NCBI GenBank assembly: GCA_965247565.1
Contig: CBDFHF010000002.1
Span: 310,001-374,000 of the forward strand
Reading direction: 5' to 3'
Origin: CBDFHF01 sp965247565
GTDB taxonomy: Bacteria > Pseudomonadota > Gammaproteobacteria > Methylococcales > Methylomonadaceae
Length of the DNA stretch: 64,000 bases
The notes beneath the pieces were generated by a model that was not told where the DNA came from, searched no databases, and saw only the letters and a program-made list of their open reading frames with translations. Position 1 is the stretch's first letter, and each line of letters starts with the position of its first letter. A program made the translations under genes and the position numbers. This document shows, in pieces, positions 36,502 through 46,224 of the stretch.

Positions 36502-37677
36502 TTAAGATAGCGGGAATTCTTGAATAATAGACGACAATGTATTGATAAGAAATGTAATTTGCTCGTTATTAATAATTAACGGCGGTAATAAGCGAATTGT
36601 CTTTTCATCAGTAACATTAATTAGTAAGCCGTGGGCCAAAGCAATTTTAACCAGTTCGGCACAAGGGCGATCTAATTCAATACCTATCATTAAGCCTTTA
36701 TGGCGAATATTTACAACATGCCCATGACTACTTAAGCGTTCGCTAAAACCTGCACAGATAAGTTGACCTTTAGCTTCGACTTGGTCAATCAGATTTTCTT
36801 CGTCTAAAGTTGATAGTACGGCTAGCGCTGCGCTACAGGCTAACGGGTTTCCTCCAAAAGTGGAACCATGATTGCCCGCAGTCAATAATGCAGCAGCTTT
36901 GCCTTTAGCCAGGCAAGCACCGATAGGTACACCATTGCCCAGTGCTTTTGCTAACGTACAAACATCAGGGGTAATGTCATTGTGTTGAAAGGCCAGAAAC
37001 TTTCCGGTACGCCCGATGCCGGTCTGGATTTCATCCAGCATCATTAGTAAATTGTGCTGGTCGCACAGTTTACGAATGTTGTTTAAATAATCAGCAGCAG
37101 GAATGTTAACGCCGCCTTCGCCTTGAACGGGTTCAACCAAGATAGCAACGATATTTTTATTATTATCTATTGCCTCTTTAATTGCTTGCACGTTGTTATA
37201 GGGTACGCGTACAAAGCCTTCAACTAAAGGCGCAAAGCCCTGTTGTACTTTGGAGTTACCCGTGGCGCTTAAAGTAGCCATGGTGCGGCCATGAAAACTT
37301 TTTTCCATGACGATAATGCTAGGATAATCTACACCGAGTTCGTGACCATATTTCCGTGCGAGCTTAATAGCTGCTTCGTTAGCTTCTGCACCCGAGTTAC
37401 TAAAAAAAACGTTTTTCATCCCGCTTTTTTCAATTAGCTTATCCGCCAGTTGCTCCTGATTAGCAATGCCATAAAGATTAGAGGTGTGTAATAAAGTCTG
37501 GCTTTGTTTACAGATGGCTTTATGTAGCGCTGGGTGTGCATGCCCTAGGTTGCAAACCGCTACACCGGATAGTGCATCCAGATACTTTTTATTATTTACA
37601 TCCCACAACCAAGCGCCTTCGCCGCGTTCAAAAGTGACGGGTAGGCGAGCATAAGTGGGCATAATGTGGCTGGTCAT
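36502..37677 (-). CDS. argD: Acetylornithine/succinyldiaminopimelate aminotransferase
   Basis: PLP-dependent class-III aminotransferase of arginine (and possibly lysine) synthesis. Motifs include GVAVCNLGHAHPAL, FFSNSGAEANEAAIKLARK, FHGRTMATLSATG, LDEIQTGIGRTG and the PLP lysine in TLAKALGNGVPIG. The start at ATG 37677 (MTSHIMPTYARLPV) gives 391 residues; a TTG five codons upstream has no better support. It heads the argD-argF cluster and is divergent from grxD, with about 170 bases between. Confidence 0.96.
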   Translation of the reverse strand: MTSHIMPTYARLPVTFERGEGAWLWDVNNKKYLDALSGVAVCNLGHAHPALHKAICKQSQTLLHTSNLYGIANQEQLADKLIEKSGMKNVFFSNSGAEANEAAIKLARKYGHELGVDYPSIIVMEKSFHGRTMATLSATGNSKVQQGFAPLVEGFVRVPYNNVQAIKEAIDNNKNIVAILVEPVQGEGGVNIPAADYLNNIRKLCDQHNLLMMLDEIQTGIGRTGKFLAFQHNDITPDVCTLAKALGNGVPIGACLAKGKAAALLTAGNHGSTFGGNPLACSAALAVLSTLDEENLIDQVEAKGQLICAGFSERLSSHGHVVNIRHKGLMIGIELDRPCAELVKIALAHGLLINVTDEKTIRLLPPLIINNEQITFLINTLSSIIQEFPLS

Positions 37678-37848
37678 CGGTCTTGCCTGCAAATATAAAA
37701 TCGGTAGTTTACTACCCGTCAGAAAAATGCGCGATTATAGGTTTCAATCGAGCCACTAGCAAGCAAGGCGACATTAAGATTTACTTTGCAATTGCCGTAA
37801 AGTTGATATTATTACTGGGTTTTTAGCAATTTTTGGATTGATACGGTT

Positions 37849-38172
37849 ATGAATGTTATAGAAAGAATTAAAGATCAGCTCGAAAGTAATCCTGTTATTT
37901 TGTATATGAAGGGTACGCCTGATTTTCCGCAGTGCGGTTTTTCAGGGCAGACAGTGCAAGTTTTAGATGCTTGTCATGCAAAATACACCTATGTAAATGT
38001 TTTTGAAGATCTTGAAGTCCGGGAGGCGCTGAAAGAATATTCAAACTGGCCGACTTACCCGCAACTGTACATTGGCGGCGAATTAATTGGCGGTTGCGAT
38101 ATTGTTGTCGATTTGTACAAAAAAGGTGAATTACCTAAGCTGTTGGCGGCAGTTGATGGTTTAGAGGGTTAG
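37849..38172 (+). CDS. grxD: Monothiol glutaredoxin (Grx4 family)
   Basis: Fe-S cluster carrier of 107 residues with the CGFS active site (C29) in KGTPDFPQCGFSGQ, the WPTYPQLYIGGELIGGCDI segment that holds glutathione, and a normal length. It can hold a bridging 2Fe-2S cluster and pass it to partners such as BolA. It stands alone and is convergent with rnt. Confidence 0.98.
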   Translation: MNVIERIKDQLESNPVILYMKGTPDFPQCGFSGQTVQVLDACHAKYTYVNVFEDLEVREALKEYSNWPTYPQLYIGGELIGGCDIVVDLYKKGELPKLLAAVDGLEG

Positions 38173-38191
38173 TCGCGGTTTTACTTAACTT

Positions 38192-38214
38192 CAGGATAGC
38201 GCTTAGTTATCCTG
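38192..38214. terminator. Hairpin between convergent grxD and rnt
   Basis: CAGGATA (38192-38198) and TATCCTG (38208-38214) form a seven-pair stem with a nine-base loop, midway between the two convergent stops. T runs on either side are short, so this is a weak bidirectional terminator candidate. Confidence 0.4.
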
Positions 38215-38220
38215 TGTTAA

Positions 38221-38844
38221 TCATGAGTTAGGTGATTCAAATTGTCTCCAGCGGTTATAAATAAGGCAAAATATTTCTGCAGTCTTTTCTGCATCATAAA
38301 GCGCTGAATGCGCTTTATCGTTATCCCATTCTAAGCCGGCTGCCTGCGCAATTTTTGCCAGTACCGTCTGTTGATATGCCAAACCACCTAAGGTTGCGGT
38401 ATCAAATGTACTAAATGGGTGAAAAGGACTACGTTTTATTTGAGTGCGGTGAATGGCGGCATTTAAAAAACCTATATCAAACGCGGGATTGTGGCCAACT
38501 AGAATGGCGCGGGTACAATTGTTGCGTTTTACCGCATCTCTGATAGGCTTAAACAAGGTGTGCAAAGCTTCTTGTTCCTCAACAGCCATACGAAAAGGAT
38601 GATGTGGATCGATACCGTTAAACTTGAGCGCAGCCTCATCCAGCTCAGCGTTTTTAAAAGGAATGACGTGAGTGGAGTAGCGCTCAGTAATGGCCAAATC
38701 ACAGACTTGATTAAGCTCCACTATCACAGCGGCAATTTCCAGGACGGCATTTTTTTTAGGGTTGAAGCCAGCAGTTTCTATATCAACAACAACGGGAAGG
38801 TAGCCTCTAAATCGTTTATCTAAAGGGAATTCAGGTGTACCCAT
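38221..38844 (-). CDS. rnt: Ribonuclease T
   Basis: DEDDh exonuclease that trims 3' ends of tRNA and other stable RNA and helps process single-stranded DNA ends. The 207-residue protein starts with the RNase T pattern RFRGYLPVVVDIETAGFNP (catalytic Asp and Glu), then HNPAFDIGFLNAA and AHSALYDAEKTAEI, which complete the DEDDh set. Its N-terminal wording separates it from DnaQ epsilon. It is a single gene, convergent with grxD. Confidence 0.97.
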   Translation of the reverse strand: MGTPEFPLDKRFRGYLPVVVDIETAGFNPKKNAVLEIAAVIVELNQVCDLAITERYSTHVIPFKNAELDEAALKFNGIDPHHPFRMAVEEQEALHTLFKPIRDAVKRNNCTRAILVGHNPAFDIGFLNAAIHRTQIKRSPFHPFSTFDTATLGGLAYQQTVLAKIAQAAGLEWDNDKAHSALYDAEKTAEIFCLIYNRWRQFESPNS

Positions 38845-38972
38845 GGTTTGTAAAAATTGTTTGATATTAGGAATAAATCACCGTATAGCTCGGTGAAATT
38901 AGCAAATGTTTATGTTATGTTACGCGATTGTTATGTGAATTGAAAAATTAAAGCGACTGAGAGGCTCATGAA

Positions 38973-39758
38973 ATGCAACAGAGGAAACTAATCAGATATT
39001 TTGGAAGTTTTGCCCTATCTGCCATGCTGGCCGGTTGTGCATCCACCAGCAAGGATCAGCGCGATCCTCTGGAGGGCTGGAATAGAGGAATGCTGTCTTT
39101 TAATGATAAGCTCGACAAATATGCGATTAAGCCTGTTGCGCAAGGCTACAATTGGGTTATGCCCGGCTTCGCCGATAAGGGGGTAACTAATTTTTTCAGT
39201 AACATCAATGATATTGGTGTAACCATCAATGATTTGCTGCAATTTAAAATTGCTCAAACAGGTATGGATGGCTCCCGGTTTATTATCAACACGATTGCTG
39301 GTATTGGTGGCCTGGTCGATGTGGCATCGATGATTGATTTACCAAAGCATAAAGAAGACTTCGATCAAACCATGGGCGTATGGGGTATTCCTTCAGGGCC
39401 GTACATTGTGCTTCCATTATTAGGGTCTAGTTCAGTTCGAGGTATCGGCGGATTAATTGGCGATGCCGCAATGAATCCGATTACTTATACCGGCTTTGGC
39501 GTGTATCCAGGTATTAGCAGTGGCTCAATTGGAACCGCGATTAGCAGCGGACTTTTTGCTCTAAGAATTATTGATTATCGTTCGGATAATTTAAGCACTG
39601 GGAAAATTGCTGATGAAGCAGCAACTGATCGGTATGACTTTTATAAAAATGCCTATTTTCAGCAACGTGAGAACTTGATCAATGATGGTCACACCTCTGA
39701 AGGTGATGACGCCATTGATATCGACAAAGAGTTAGATGGTATTCTTAAACCATATTAA
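38973..39758 (+). CDS. mlaA: Outer-membrane lipid asymmetry lipoprotein MlaA (VacJ)
   Basis: Outer-membrane component that removes misplaced phospholipids from the outer leaflet. The 261-residue protein has a signal peptide with lipobox MLAGC (Cys22), then DPLEGWNRGMLSFNDKLDKY, the VacJ family signature, and LPLLGSSSVRGIGG. The rest of the Mla system (mlaBCDEF) is not here. A strong terminator follows. Confidence 0.97.
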   Translation: MQQRKLIRYFGSFALSAMLAGCASTSKDQRDPLEGWNRGMLSFNDKLDKYAIKPVAQGYNWVMPGFADKGVTNFFSNINDIGVTINDLLQFKIAQTGMDGSRFIINTIAGIGGLVDVASMIDLPKHKEDFDQTMGVWGIPSGPYIVLPLLGSSSVRGIGGLIGDAAMNPITYTGFGVYPGISSGSIGTAISSGLFALRIIDYRSDNLSTGKIADEAATDRYDFYKNAYFQQRENLINDGHTSEGDDAIDIDKELDGILKPY

Positions 39759-39775
39759 TCCATAAGGCAATTGTG

Positions 39776-39805
39776 AGCCGTTAGTTGATTTGACTAACGG
39801 CTTTT
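39776..39805. terminator. Intrinsic terminator between mlaA and pyrC
   Basis: AGCCGTTAGT (39776-39785) and ACTAACGGCT (39793-39802) form a perfect ten-pair stem with a seven-base loop, followed by TTTT. It lies between convergent mlaA and pyrC and may serve both directions. Confidence 0.85.
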
Positions 39806-39812
39806 ACGAATT

Positions 39813-40844
39813 TTATAGTAACCTCCAGCTGAGCTCTTCGTTTGCTCTTAGCGGTGTGATGCTCAAAGCACCTTTACCATAATGATCGGGCACTTTCCAC
39901 GAGACCTTTTCTAAGGTAACGGTGCTGGTATTTCTGAGAAGGCCATAAAAATCCGCACCATAAAAACTGGCAAAGCCTTCCAGCTTATCCAGTGCTTGAG
40001 CTTTTTCAAAAGCTTCTGCGTAGAGTTCCAGCGCAGCATAAGCACTATAGCAGCCAGCGCAACCGCACGCTGTCTCTTTTAGTGAGATAATGTGCGGTGC
40101 GCTATCCGTACCTAAAAAGAATTTAGGGTTACCGCTGGTAGCGGCAGCAACTAATGCTTGACGATGTTGCTCGCGTTTTATAACGGGCAGACAATAGTAG
40201 TGTGGGCGTATGCCCCCGGCTAAAATAGCGTTGCGATTAAATAATAAATGCTGTGGTGTAATAGTGGCGGCAATGTTACTGGGTGCCGACTGGACAAAAT
40301 CCAAGGCTTCGGAAGTTGTGACATGTTCCAACACAATTCGTAATGCTGGAAATTGCCGAGTTATAGAAGCTAAGACTGTTTCGATAAATACCCGTTCCCG
40401 ATCAAAAATATCGCAGTTTTCATCGACAACCTCTCCGTGAATCAACAGTGGCAAATTGTGCTTTTCCAGCGCTGCCAATATAGGATAAATACTTTTAATA
40501 TCGGCAACACCAGTATCAGAGTTGGTAGTCGCACCAGCGGGGTACAATTTGAAGGCATAGATATGCTCGGAGTCTGCGGCCATTGCAACGTCATCAACGC
40601 TGGTTGTGGCTGTCAAATAAAGCGTCATGAGCGGGGTGAATGATAAGCCTTCAGGTATGGCCTGCAAAATTTCTTCTCTATAGGCCAGCGCTTGCTCCAC
40701 TTTAGCAACCGGCGGTTTTAAGTTGGGCATAATGATGGCACGGGCAAATTGCTTAGCTGTATGGGGTAAAACAGTTTTTAAAAGATCGCCATTTCTGACG
40801 TGTAAGTGCAAGTCATCAGGGCGGGTAATGGTTATTGTTTTCAT
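39813..40844 (-). CDS. pyrC: Dihydroorotase (class II)
   Basis: Zn-dependent cyclisation of carbamoyl-aspartate in pyrimidine synthesis. The 343-residue protein begins with RPDDLHLHVRNG (metal-binding His pair), then MPNLKPPV, LYLTATTS, LLIHGEV, LEHVTT and LGTDSAPH. These are the class II PyrC motifs, and its length agrees. It stands as a single gene, convergent with mlaA and divergent from fmdB. Confidence 0.98.
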   Translation of the reverse strand: MKTITITRPDDLHLHVRNGDLLKTVLPHTAKQFARAIIMPNLKPPVAKVEQALAYREEILQAIPEGLSFTPLMTLYLTATTSVDDVAMAADSEHIYAFKLYPAGATTNSDTGVADIKSIYPILAALEKHNLPLLIHGEVVDENCDIFDRERVFIETVLASITRQFPALRIVLEHVTTSEALDFVQSAPSNIAATITPQHLLFNRNAILAGGIRPHYYCLPVIKREQHRQALVAAATSGNPKFFLGTDSAPHIISLKETACGCAGCYSAYAALELYAEAFEKAQALDKLEGFASFYGADFYGLLRNTSTVTLEKVSWKVPDHYGKGALSITPLRANEELSWRLL

Positions 40845-40946
40845 GGATGGCGGATTGTCTGTAAAATAGCCGGTTATTTTATAGTAAGTGCCTTGAAATC
40901 CTAAACACCGTACTTATTCTTGTTATTTTTGTTAGCGGAGCCATCA

Positions 40947-41243
40947 ATGCCAATTTACGAATATCAATGTCAATCTTGTGGACATGAGCTGGAAGCACTG
41001 CAAAAACTCAGCGATCAGCCTTTAGTGATTTGTCCTGCATGCAATAAAACAGAGTTAATGAAAAAAATATCGGCCGCCGGTTTTCGCTTAAAAGGAACGG
41101 GTTGGTATGAGACCGACTTTAAAGGCGGCAGCAAAAAGAATGTAGCGGGAGAAACGGGTACTGCCACGTCTAAAAATACTGCGATACCATCCCCCACAAC
41201 TGGAAGCTGTTCAGGCGGTGGATGCAAAAACCACCAGCACTAA
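40947..41243 (+). CDS. FmdB-type zinc-ribbon protein
   Basis: A 98-residue protein with an N-terminal zinc ribbon (MPIYEYQCQSCGHELEALQ, then CPACNKTEL), followed by the FRLKGTGWYETDF segment typical of the family and a low-complexity Ser/Gly/Thr tail. Start ATG 40947 is chosen because the family begins MPIYEYxC; an upstream TTG at 40920 is in frame but adds unrelated residues. It is often found directly before aspS, as here (57 bases), and may regulate or assist another process; the function is not established. Confidence 0.93.
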   Translation: MPIYEYQCQSCGHELEALQKLSDQPLVICPACNKTELMKKISAAGFRLKGTGWYETDFKGGSKKNVAGETGTATSKNTAIPSPTTGSCSGGGCKNHQH

Positions 41244-41300
41244 CCGTAATCAATTTTAAGAATATCATAAACAATTTTTTTACCTTAGCAGAGAAACAAT

Positions 41301-43088
41301 ATGCGTACCCACAAGTGCGGAGAGTTAAACAAACAACAGTTAGGAGCAACCGTTGCCATCTGCGGTTGGGTACACAGACGCCGAGATCATGGTGGCGTCA
41401 TATTTATTGACTTAAGAGATCGCGCCGGTTTAGTGCAGGTTGTGGTTGACCCGGATGTGGCTGAAACTTTTGCCACAGCCGAAAGTGTACGTAGTGAGTA
41501 TGTGTTAAAAATCACCGGCATTGTACGTGATCGTCCCGCCGGCACTACTAATGCCAACATGTATTCCGGCGAAATTGAGATTCTGGCTAAAGAAATTGAA
41601 GTGTTAAATGAGTCAGAAACGCCGCCGTTTCCAATTGAAAGCGACATCGAAGTCAATGAGGAATTGCGTTTGCGGTATCGCTATATCGATTTGCGTCGTA
41701 CCGCCATGCAAGAAAAAATGAAAGTACGCCGTGATGTGACCAGGGTATTAAGAAATTTTCTGGATGACAACGAATTTTTCGAAATTGAAACACCTTATCT
41801 GACCAAAGCTACTCCCGAGGGCGCTCGCGATTACATTGTGCCAAGCCGTACCCATGAGAACGCATTTTTTGCGCTGCCGCAATCGCCCCAGCTTTACAAA
41901 CAAATGTTGATGGTTGCAGGGATGGATCGTTACTATCAAGTGGTGCGCTGTTTTCGTGATGAAGATTTGCGTGCCGACCGGCAACCGGAGTTTACTCAGC
42001 TGGATATTGAAACTTCATTCATGAATGAAGATGAGATCATGACTGTTAACGAAGAAATGATTCGCCAGTTGTTTGCTAAAGTAATTAATGTGCAATTGGA
42101 TGCTAAGTTTCCACGCATGAGCTACCAAGAAGCGATGTCCCGATATGGTGTTGATCGCCCGGACCTACGTATTCCGTTGGAATTGGTAGATATTGCTGAA
42201 GATATGAAAGCTGTAGATTTCAAAGTATTTTCAGCACCTGCTAATGATCCCAAAGGTCGTGTCGTTGCTTTGCGTGTGCCCAATGGGGGTGAGTTATTAA
42301 GTCGTAAAGATATTGAAGACTTAACCAAGTTTGTTAGCATTTATGGTGCCAAAGGCTTAGCTTATATTAAAGTTAATGATCTTGCGGCTGGTATTGAAGG
42401 GCTACAATCACCTATTGTCAAGTTTGCCCCTGCTGAAGTATGGGCGAGTGTATTAACTAAAACCGGTGCTCAAACCGGCGATTTAGTGTTCTTTGGCGCT
42501 GACAACGCCGACATTGTGAATGAAGCCATAGGCGCGTTACGCGTTAAACTCGGACATGATTTGAATCTATTGCAAGGCGATTGGAAGCCTGTTTGGGTTG
42601 TAGACTTCCCCATGTTTGCTTGGGATGAGAAAACTGCTCGATACAGCGCTATCCATCATCCATTTACGGCACCCAGCTGTTCAGTCGAAGAACTGGTTGC
42701 TAATCCCGGAACAGCTTTATCCCGTGCCTATGACTTAGTGTTAAACGGCACTGAAGTTGGTGGCGGTTCCATTCGTATTAATCGCACGGCTATGCAACAA
42801 ACTGTATTTGATATTTTGGGTATTGGGGAAGAAGAGGCCAGAGAAAAATTCGGCTTCTTGTTGGATGCCTTAAAATACGGCGCGCCACCTCACGGTGGTC
42901 TAGCGTTCGGTTTGGATCGATTGGTTATGTTAATGACCGGTTCTACTTCGATTCGTGATGTCATTGCCTTCCCCAAAACTCAATCGGCAGCCTGTCCTTT
43001 AGTAAGCGCTCCTGCCGTGGTTACGGATGAGCAGTTAAAGGAGTTGGGGATTCGCTTGATTAAGCCTGCTGGAAAAATTAGCGCTTAG
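41301..43088 (+). CDS. aspS: Aspartyl-tRNA synthetase
   Basis: Class II synthetase charging tRNA-Asp, 595 residues. The N-terminal anticodon-binding OB domain (CGWVHRRRDHGGVIFIDLRDRAGL) precedes the catalytic core with motif 2 (VVRCFRDEDLRADRQPEFTQLD), the bacterial insertion (GAD) domain, and motif 3 (GLAFGLDRLVMLMTG). The size with insertion domain marks it as bacterial-type. It is probably co-transcribed with fmdB. Confidence 0.98.
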   Translation: MRTHKCGELNKQQLGATVAICGWVHRRRDHGGVIFIDLRDRAGLVQVVVDPDVAETFATAESVRSEYVLKITGIVRDRPAGTTNANMYSGEIEILAKEIEVLNESETPPFPIESDIEVNEELRLRYRYIDLRRTAMQEKMKVRRDVTRVLRNFLDDNEFFEIETPYLTKATPEGARDYIVPSRTHENAFFALPQSPQLYKQMLMVAGMDRYYQVVRCFRDEDLRADRQPEFTQLDIETSFMNEDEIMTVNEEMIRQLFAKVINVQLDAKFPRMSYQEAMSRYGVDRPDLRIPLELVDIAEDMKAVDFKVFSAPANDPKGRVVALRVPNGGELLSRKDIEDLTKFVSIYGAKGLAYIKVNDLAAGIEGLQSPIVKFAPAEVWASVLTKTGAQTGDLVFFGADNADIVNEAIGALRVKLGHDLNLLQGDWKPVWVVDFPMFAWDEKTARYSAIHHPFTAPSCSVEELVANPGTALSRAYDLVLNGTEVGGGSIRINRTAMQQTVFDILGIGEEEAREKFGFLLDALKYGAPPHGGLAFGLDRLVMLMTGSTSIRDVIAFPKTQSAACPLVSAPAVVTDEQLKELGIRLIKPAGKISA

Positions 43089-43160
43089 TCTGTGTTTGGT
43101 ACTGTACATATTGAATTTTCCCTATCTCACATGAGTTGGCATAATTCGAAAACGTAGATT

Positions 43161-43264
43161 AAGGTGGCTAAACTAGTTTTGGCCACCTTGGGCTCTTTTT
43201 AAATACGGCATCTGCTTGCTCGCTTTGATCAAACACAGAACTAAAGAGGTTTAGTTCTGTGTTT
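43161..43264. terminator. Two hairpins between aspS and ispH
   Basis: First hairpin: AAGGTGGC (43161-43168) with GCCACCTT (43182-43189), followed six bases later by TTTTT; this suits aspS termination. Second hairpin: a perfect 14-pair stem, 43231-43244 with 43251-43264, with a six-base loop, ending in TTTT on the plus strand and located ten bases after the ispH stop. Between them they can end transcription from both sides. Confidence 0.7.
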
Positions 43265-43273
43265 TCGTAGTGC

Positions 43274-44224
43274 CTACTGATGCATATGTTTTCTTAATTC
43301 TTTAGGCAATGAAAAAACGACTTTTTCTTCGATGCCTTTAATTTCATTCGTAGATACGCCGCCCCAAGCTTTTAACTGGTCTATGACTTGTTGAACCAAT
43401 ATCTCTGGAGCCGATGCGCCAGCGGTAACTCCGACTACGTCAATACCATTAAACCAGGATTGCTGCATATCTTTGGCGGTATCAATCAAATACGATTTTT
43501 TGCCGAGTTGCTCTGCAATTTCACGTAAACGATTGGAGTTTGAACTGTTAGGTGAACCTACTACTAATATAATGTCAGCCTCTTTTGCCATATTATGTAC
43601 GGCATCCTGGCGATTTTGAGTTGCATAGCAAATGTCGTCTTTTTTCTGTTCCTGAATAGAACTGAAGCGAGCTTTTAATGCATCGACCATAATTTTAGTG
43701 TCGGTCATTGATAAGGTAGTTTGGGTCACATAAGCTAAGTCATCAGGGTTATTAACTTTTAAATTGGTGACGTCATCGGGTGTTTCTACTAAATAAATAC
43801 CCCCATTTTTAGTAGCTTTTTCATATTGACCCATGGTGCCCTCTACTTCAGGGTGACCAGCGTGGCCTATTAGGATAACTTCACGATCCTCTTTAGCGTG
43901 TTTGGCGACTTGTAAATGCACTTTGGTTACCAGTGGACAGGTGGCGTCAAATACAGTGAGTTCTCGATCCCTGGCTTCCTGCTGAACCTGTTTTGAAACG
44001 CCGTGTGCGCTGAATATTAGGTAAGAACCTACGGGCACATCGGTTAAATCTTCTATAAAAATAGCGCCTTTTTCTTTCAGACCATCGACTACCGTGCGGT
44101 TATGTACAACTTCATGTCGGACGTAGATCGGTGCACCGAAAGTTTCAATAGCTTGGTCAACAATTTCAATGGCACGGTCTACTCCGGCACAGAATCCACG
44201 GGGGTTGGCGAGTACAATTTGCAT
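43274..44224 (-). CDS. ispH: 4-hydroxy-3-methylbut-2-enyl diphosphate reductase
   Basis: Last enzyme of the MEP isoprenoid pathway, an iron-sulfur protein making IPP and DMAPP. The 316-residue protein starts MQIVLANPRGFCAGVDRAI (first cluster Cys), with later cysteines in DATCPLV and DICYATQNRQ. The motif VVGSPNSSNSNRL is intact. It is the last gene of a leftward set trhP-rraA-ispH, 36 bases after rraA. Confidence 0.98.
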   Translation of the reverse strand: MQIVLANPRGFCAGVDRAIEIVDQAIETFGAPIYVRHEVVHNRTVVDGLKEKGAIFIEDLTDVPVGSYLIFSAHGVSKQVQQEARDRELTVFDATCPLVTKVHLQVAKHAKEDREVILIGHAGHPEVEGTMGQYEKATKNGGIYLVETPDDVTNLKVNNPDDLAYVTQTTLSMTDTKIMVDALKARFSSIQEQKKDDICYATQNRQDAVHNMAKEADIILVVGSPNSSNSNRLREIAEQLGKKSYLIDTAKDMQQSWFNGIDVVGVTAGASAPEILVQQVIDQLKAWGGVSTNEIKGIEEKVVFSLPKELRKHMHQ

Positions 44225-44260
44225 AATCTTGACTTCTTTAGTTGGTTAATTTTGAATATT

Positions 44261-44746
44261 CTAGCGCAATAGAGTTTCAGATACGATAATTCCGTCGCTA
44301 TCAGCGTATAGATAATGGTCTTTTTTGAAATTAATGCCAGCGAAGGTGACTAATAAATCACGGTCACCGTGGCCGGTTTTATGGCTTTTTAACGGATGGG
44401 TATGGAGCGCACGAATGCCAATAGGTAGATTTTCAAGTATAGCGGCGTCCCGGATGCAGCCATAAATAATAATGCCCTGCCAGCCATTTGCTATGGCGAT
44501 TTTAGCCAGATCTTTACCAAACAATGCACAACGATGTGACCCACCACCATCCACTACCAATACTCGATTTTCAACTTTTTCTTCTAGAGTAGTTTTGACT
44601 AATACATTGTCTTCATAAGATTTGATGGTTGTTATTTGCCCACAAAAACTAATATTAGCGCCATACGGTTTAAAAACCGGTTCAGCTATTTGAAGGTTTA
44701 TGGTATCGGAATATGCGTCACATAATTCGGCAGTGGTAAAAGTCAT
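44261..44746 (-). CDS. rraA: RraA family protein
   Basis: A 161-residue protein with the family core VVDGGGSHRCALFGKDLAKIA, IIYGCIRDAAIL and DYLYADSDGIIV-like text. In E. coli, RraA binds and restrains RNase E; relatives with the same fold have 4-hydroxy-4-methyl-2-oxoglutarate aldolase activity, and the catalytic Arg and Asp (CIRD) are present here. Which activity dominates cannot be read from sequence. It lies 18 bases after trhP and 36 before ispH. Confidence 0.93.
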   Translation of the reverse strand: MTFTTAELCDAYSDTINLQIAEPVFKPYGANISFCGQITTIKSYEDNVLVKTTLEEKVENRVLVVDGGGSHRCALFGKDLAKIAIANGWQGIIIYGCIRDAAILENLPIGIRALHTHPLKSHKTGHGDRDLLVTFAGINFKKDHYLYADSDGIIVSETLLR

Positions 44747-44764
44747 TATTCAAATCTCGATGGG

Positions 44765-46114
44765 TTAGGTAGTATATCGGGCTAATAAACCGTTATGACT
44801 GTGTGTTTCAGGAATTGGTATTTTAACTTCATATCCACCACCAGAGGCTTCCTGCATGGCATGGCCATACATATCTTCCATGTGCTCGACCACAATATCT
44901 TGGTTACCTTCTGGTAAAATCAGCTCCAGCTTATCACCAATAGAGAATTTGTTTTTTACATCAACTATTGCAAATCCGGTGCTGGTATCGTAGCTTCTGA
45001 TTTCACCACAAAATTGTTGTTGGTGACTTTTAGAATAGCCCGTGATGTAGTTTTGTTGTTCGTGAGTATGATGGCGTTGATAAAAGCCATCGGTGTAACC
45101 GCGATTAGCCAGATTTTCTAACACGCCAATTAATTCTGGCTGAAACTGACGACCAGCTAAAGCGTCATCAATCGCCTGCCGATAGGTTTGTGCCGTGCGT
45201 GCTACGTAATAATGTGATTTGGTGCGGCCCTCGATTTTTAGACTATCGACTCCAATTTCAACCAAACGCTGTACATGTTCAATGGCCCGCAAATCTTTGG
45301 AATTCATAATGTAAGTACCATTTTCATCTTCCATAATTGGCAATAGTTCACCTTTGCGACCTTCTTCTTCCAGAAAATAGATATTATCCGCTAAAGGATG
45401 CCGCTCTGCACCACCACAACTAGCATTACTGATTTCAGACATCGATAGAGGGGCACTATCCTGCACAGGTAAATAATCGCCCTCAGCGTTTTCCTGGGCG
45501 GGTAGGGTGTCGTACTTCCAACGACAGGAGTTGGTGCAAGTGCCTTGATTAGGATCCCGATGATTAAAATAGCCTGATAGCAAGCAGCGCCCGGAATAAG
45601 CAATACACAACGCGCCATGCACAAACACTTCCAATTCCATATCGGGACAAAGCTGACGGATTTCAGCAATTTCATCCAGAGATAATTCTCTAGATAAAAT
45701 AATTCGTTGCACGCCTTGGGCTTGCCAGAATTTAACCGTAGCGTAATTAACCGTGTTCGCTTGTACAGACAAGTGGATAGGCATATCCGGCCAGGCTTCC
45801 CGGGTCATCATAATTAAACCTGGATCGGCCATAATCAGTGCATCAGGCTGCATGGCGATGATAGGAGCAATATCCTTAATAAATGTTTTTACCTTAGCAT
45901 TGTGGGGAATCACATTGGTGGCTAAAAAGAATTTTTTACCCAAACCATGAGCTTCTTGAATGCCTTTGGCCAAGTTATCCGCTAAAAAATCATTATTACG
46001 TACTCTAAGACTATAACGAGGCAAGCCGGCATAAACCGCATCAGCGCCAAAAGCGAATGCGTAACGCATGTTTTTAATGGTTCCGGCAGGGGAGAGCAGT
46101 TCAATTTGTTTCAT
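44765..46114 (-). CDS. trhP: tRNA 5-hydroxyuridine modification protein TrhP (YegQ), U32 family
   Basis: U32 peptidase-family protein of 449 residues. The start MKQIELLSPAGTIKNMRYAFAFGADAVYAGL, the core ELEVFVHGALCIAYSGRCLLS, and CTNSCRWKY belong to the YegQ/TrhP branch. These proteins, with prephenate as substrate, form 5-hydroxyuridine at the wobble position of tRNA. Cysteines in the conserved GxCxxxCRW-type block are retained. It heads the trhP-rraA-ispH set and diverges from the DUF2897-like gene. Confidence 0.93.
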   Translation of the reverse strand: MKQIELLSPAGTIKNMRYAFAFGADAVYAGLPRYSLRVRNNDFLADNLAKGIQEAHGLGKKFFLATNVIPHNAKVKTFIKDIAPIIAMQPDALIMADPGLIMMTREAWPDMPIHLSVQANTVNYATVKFWQAQGVQRIILSRELSLDEIAEIRQLCPDMELEVFVHGALCIAYSGRCLLSGYFNHRDPNQGTCTNSCRWKYDTLPAQENAEGDYLPVQDSAPLSMSEISNASCGGAERHPLADNIYFLEEEGRKGELLPIMEDENGTYIMNSKDLRAIEHVQRLVEIGVDSLKIEGRTKSHYYVARTAQTYRQAIDDALAGRQFQPELIGVLENLANRGYTDGFYQRHHTHEQQNYITGYSKSHQQQFCGEIRSYDTSTGFAIVDVKNKFSIGDKLELILPEGNQDIVVEHMEDMYGHAMQEASGGGYEVKIPIPETHSHNGLLARYTT

Positions 46115-46224
46115 ATTTGATTTAGGCAGGTGGTCTGATGGGGTGTATTCTACCGTAACCGGAAATAGCAGGCCAAAAATGACCCGGCAAAACCGTTAAA
46201 ATCAGTTAAAAAACGAGGCAAAAC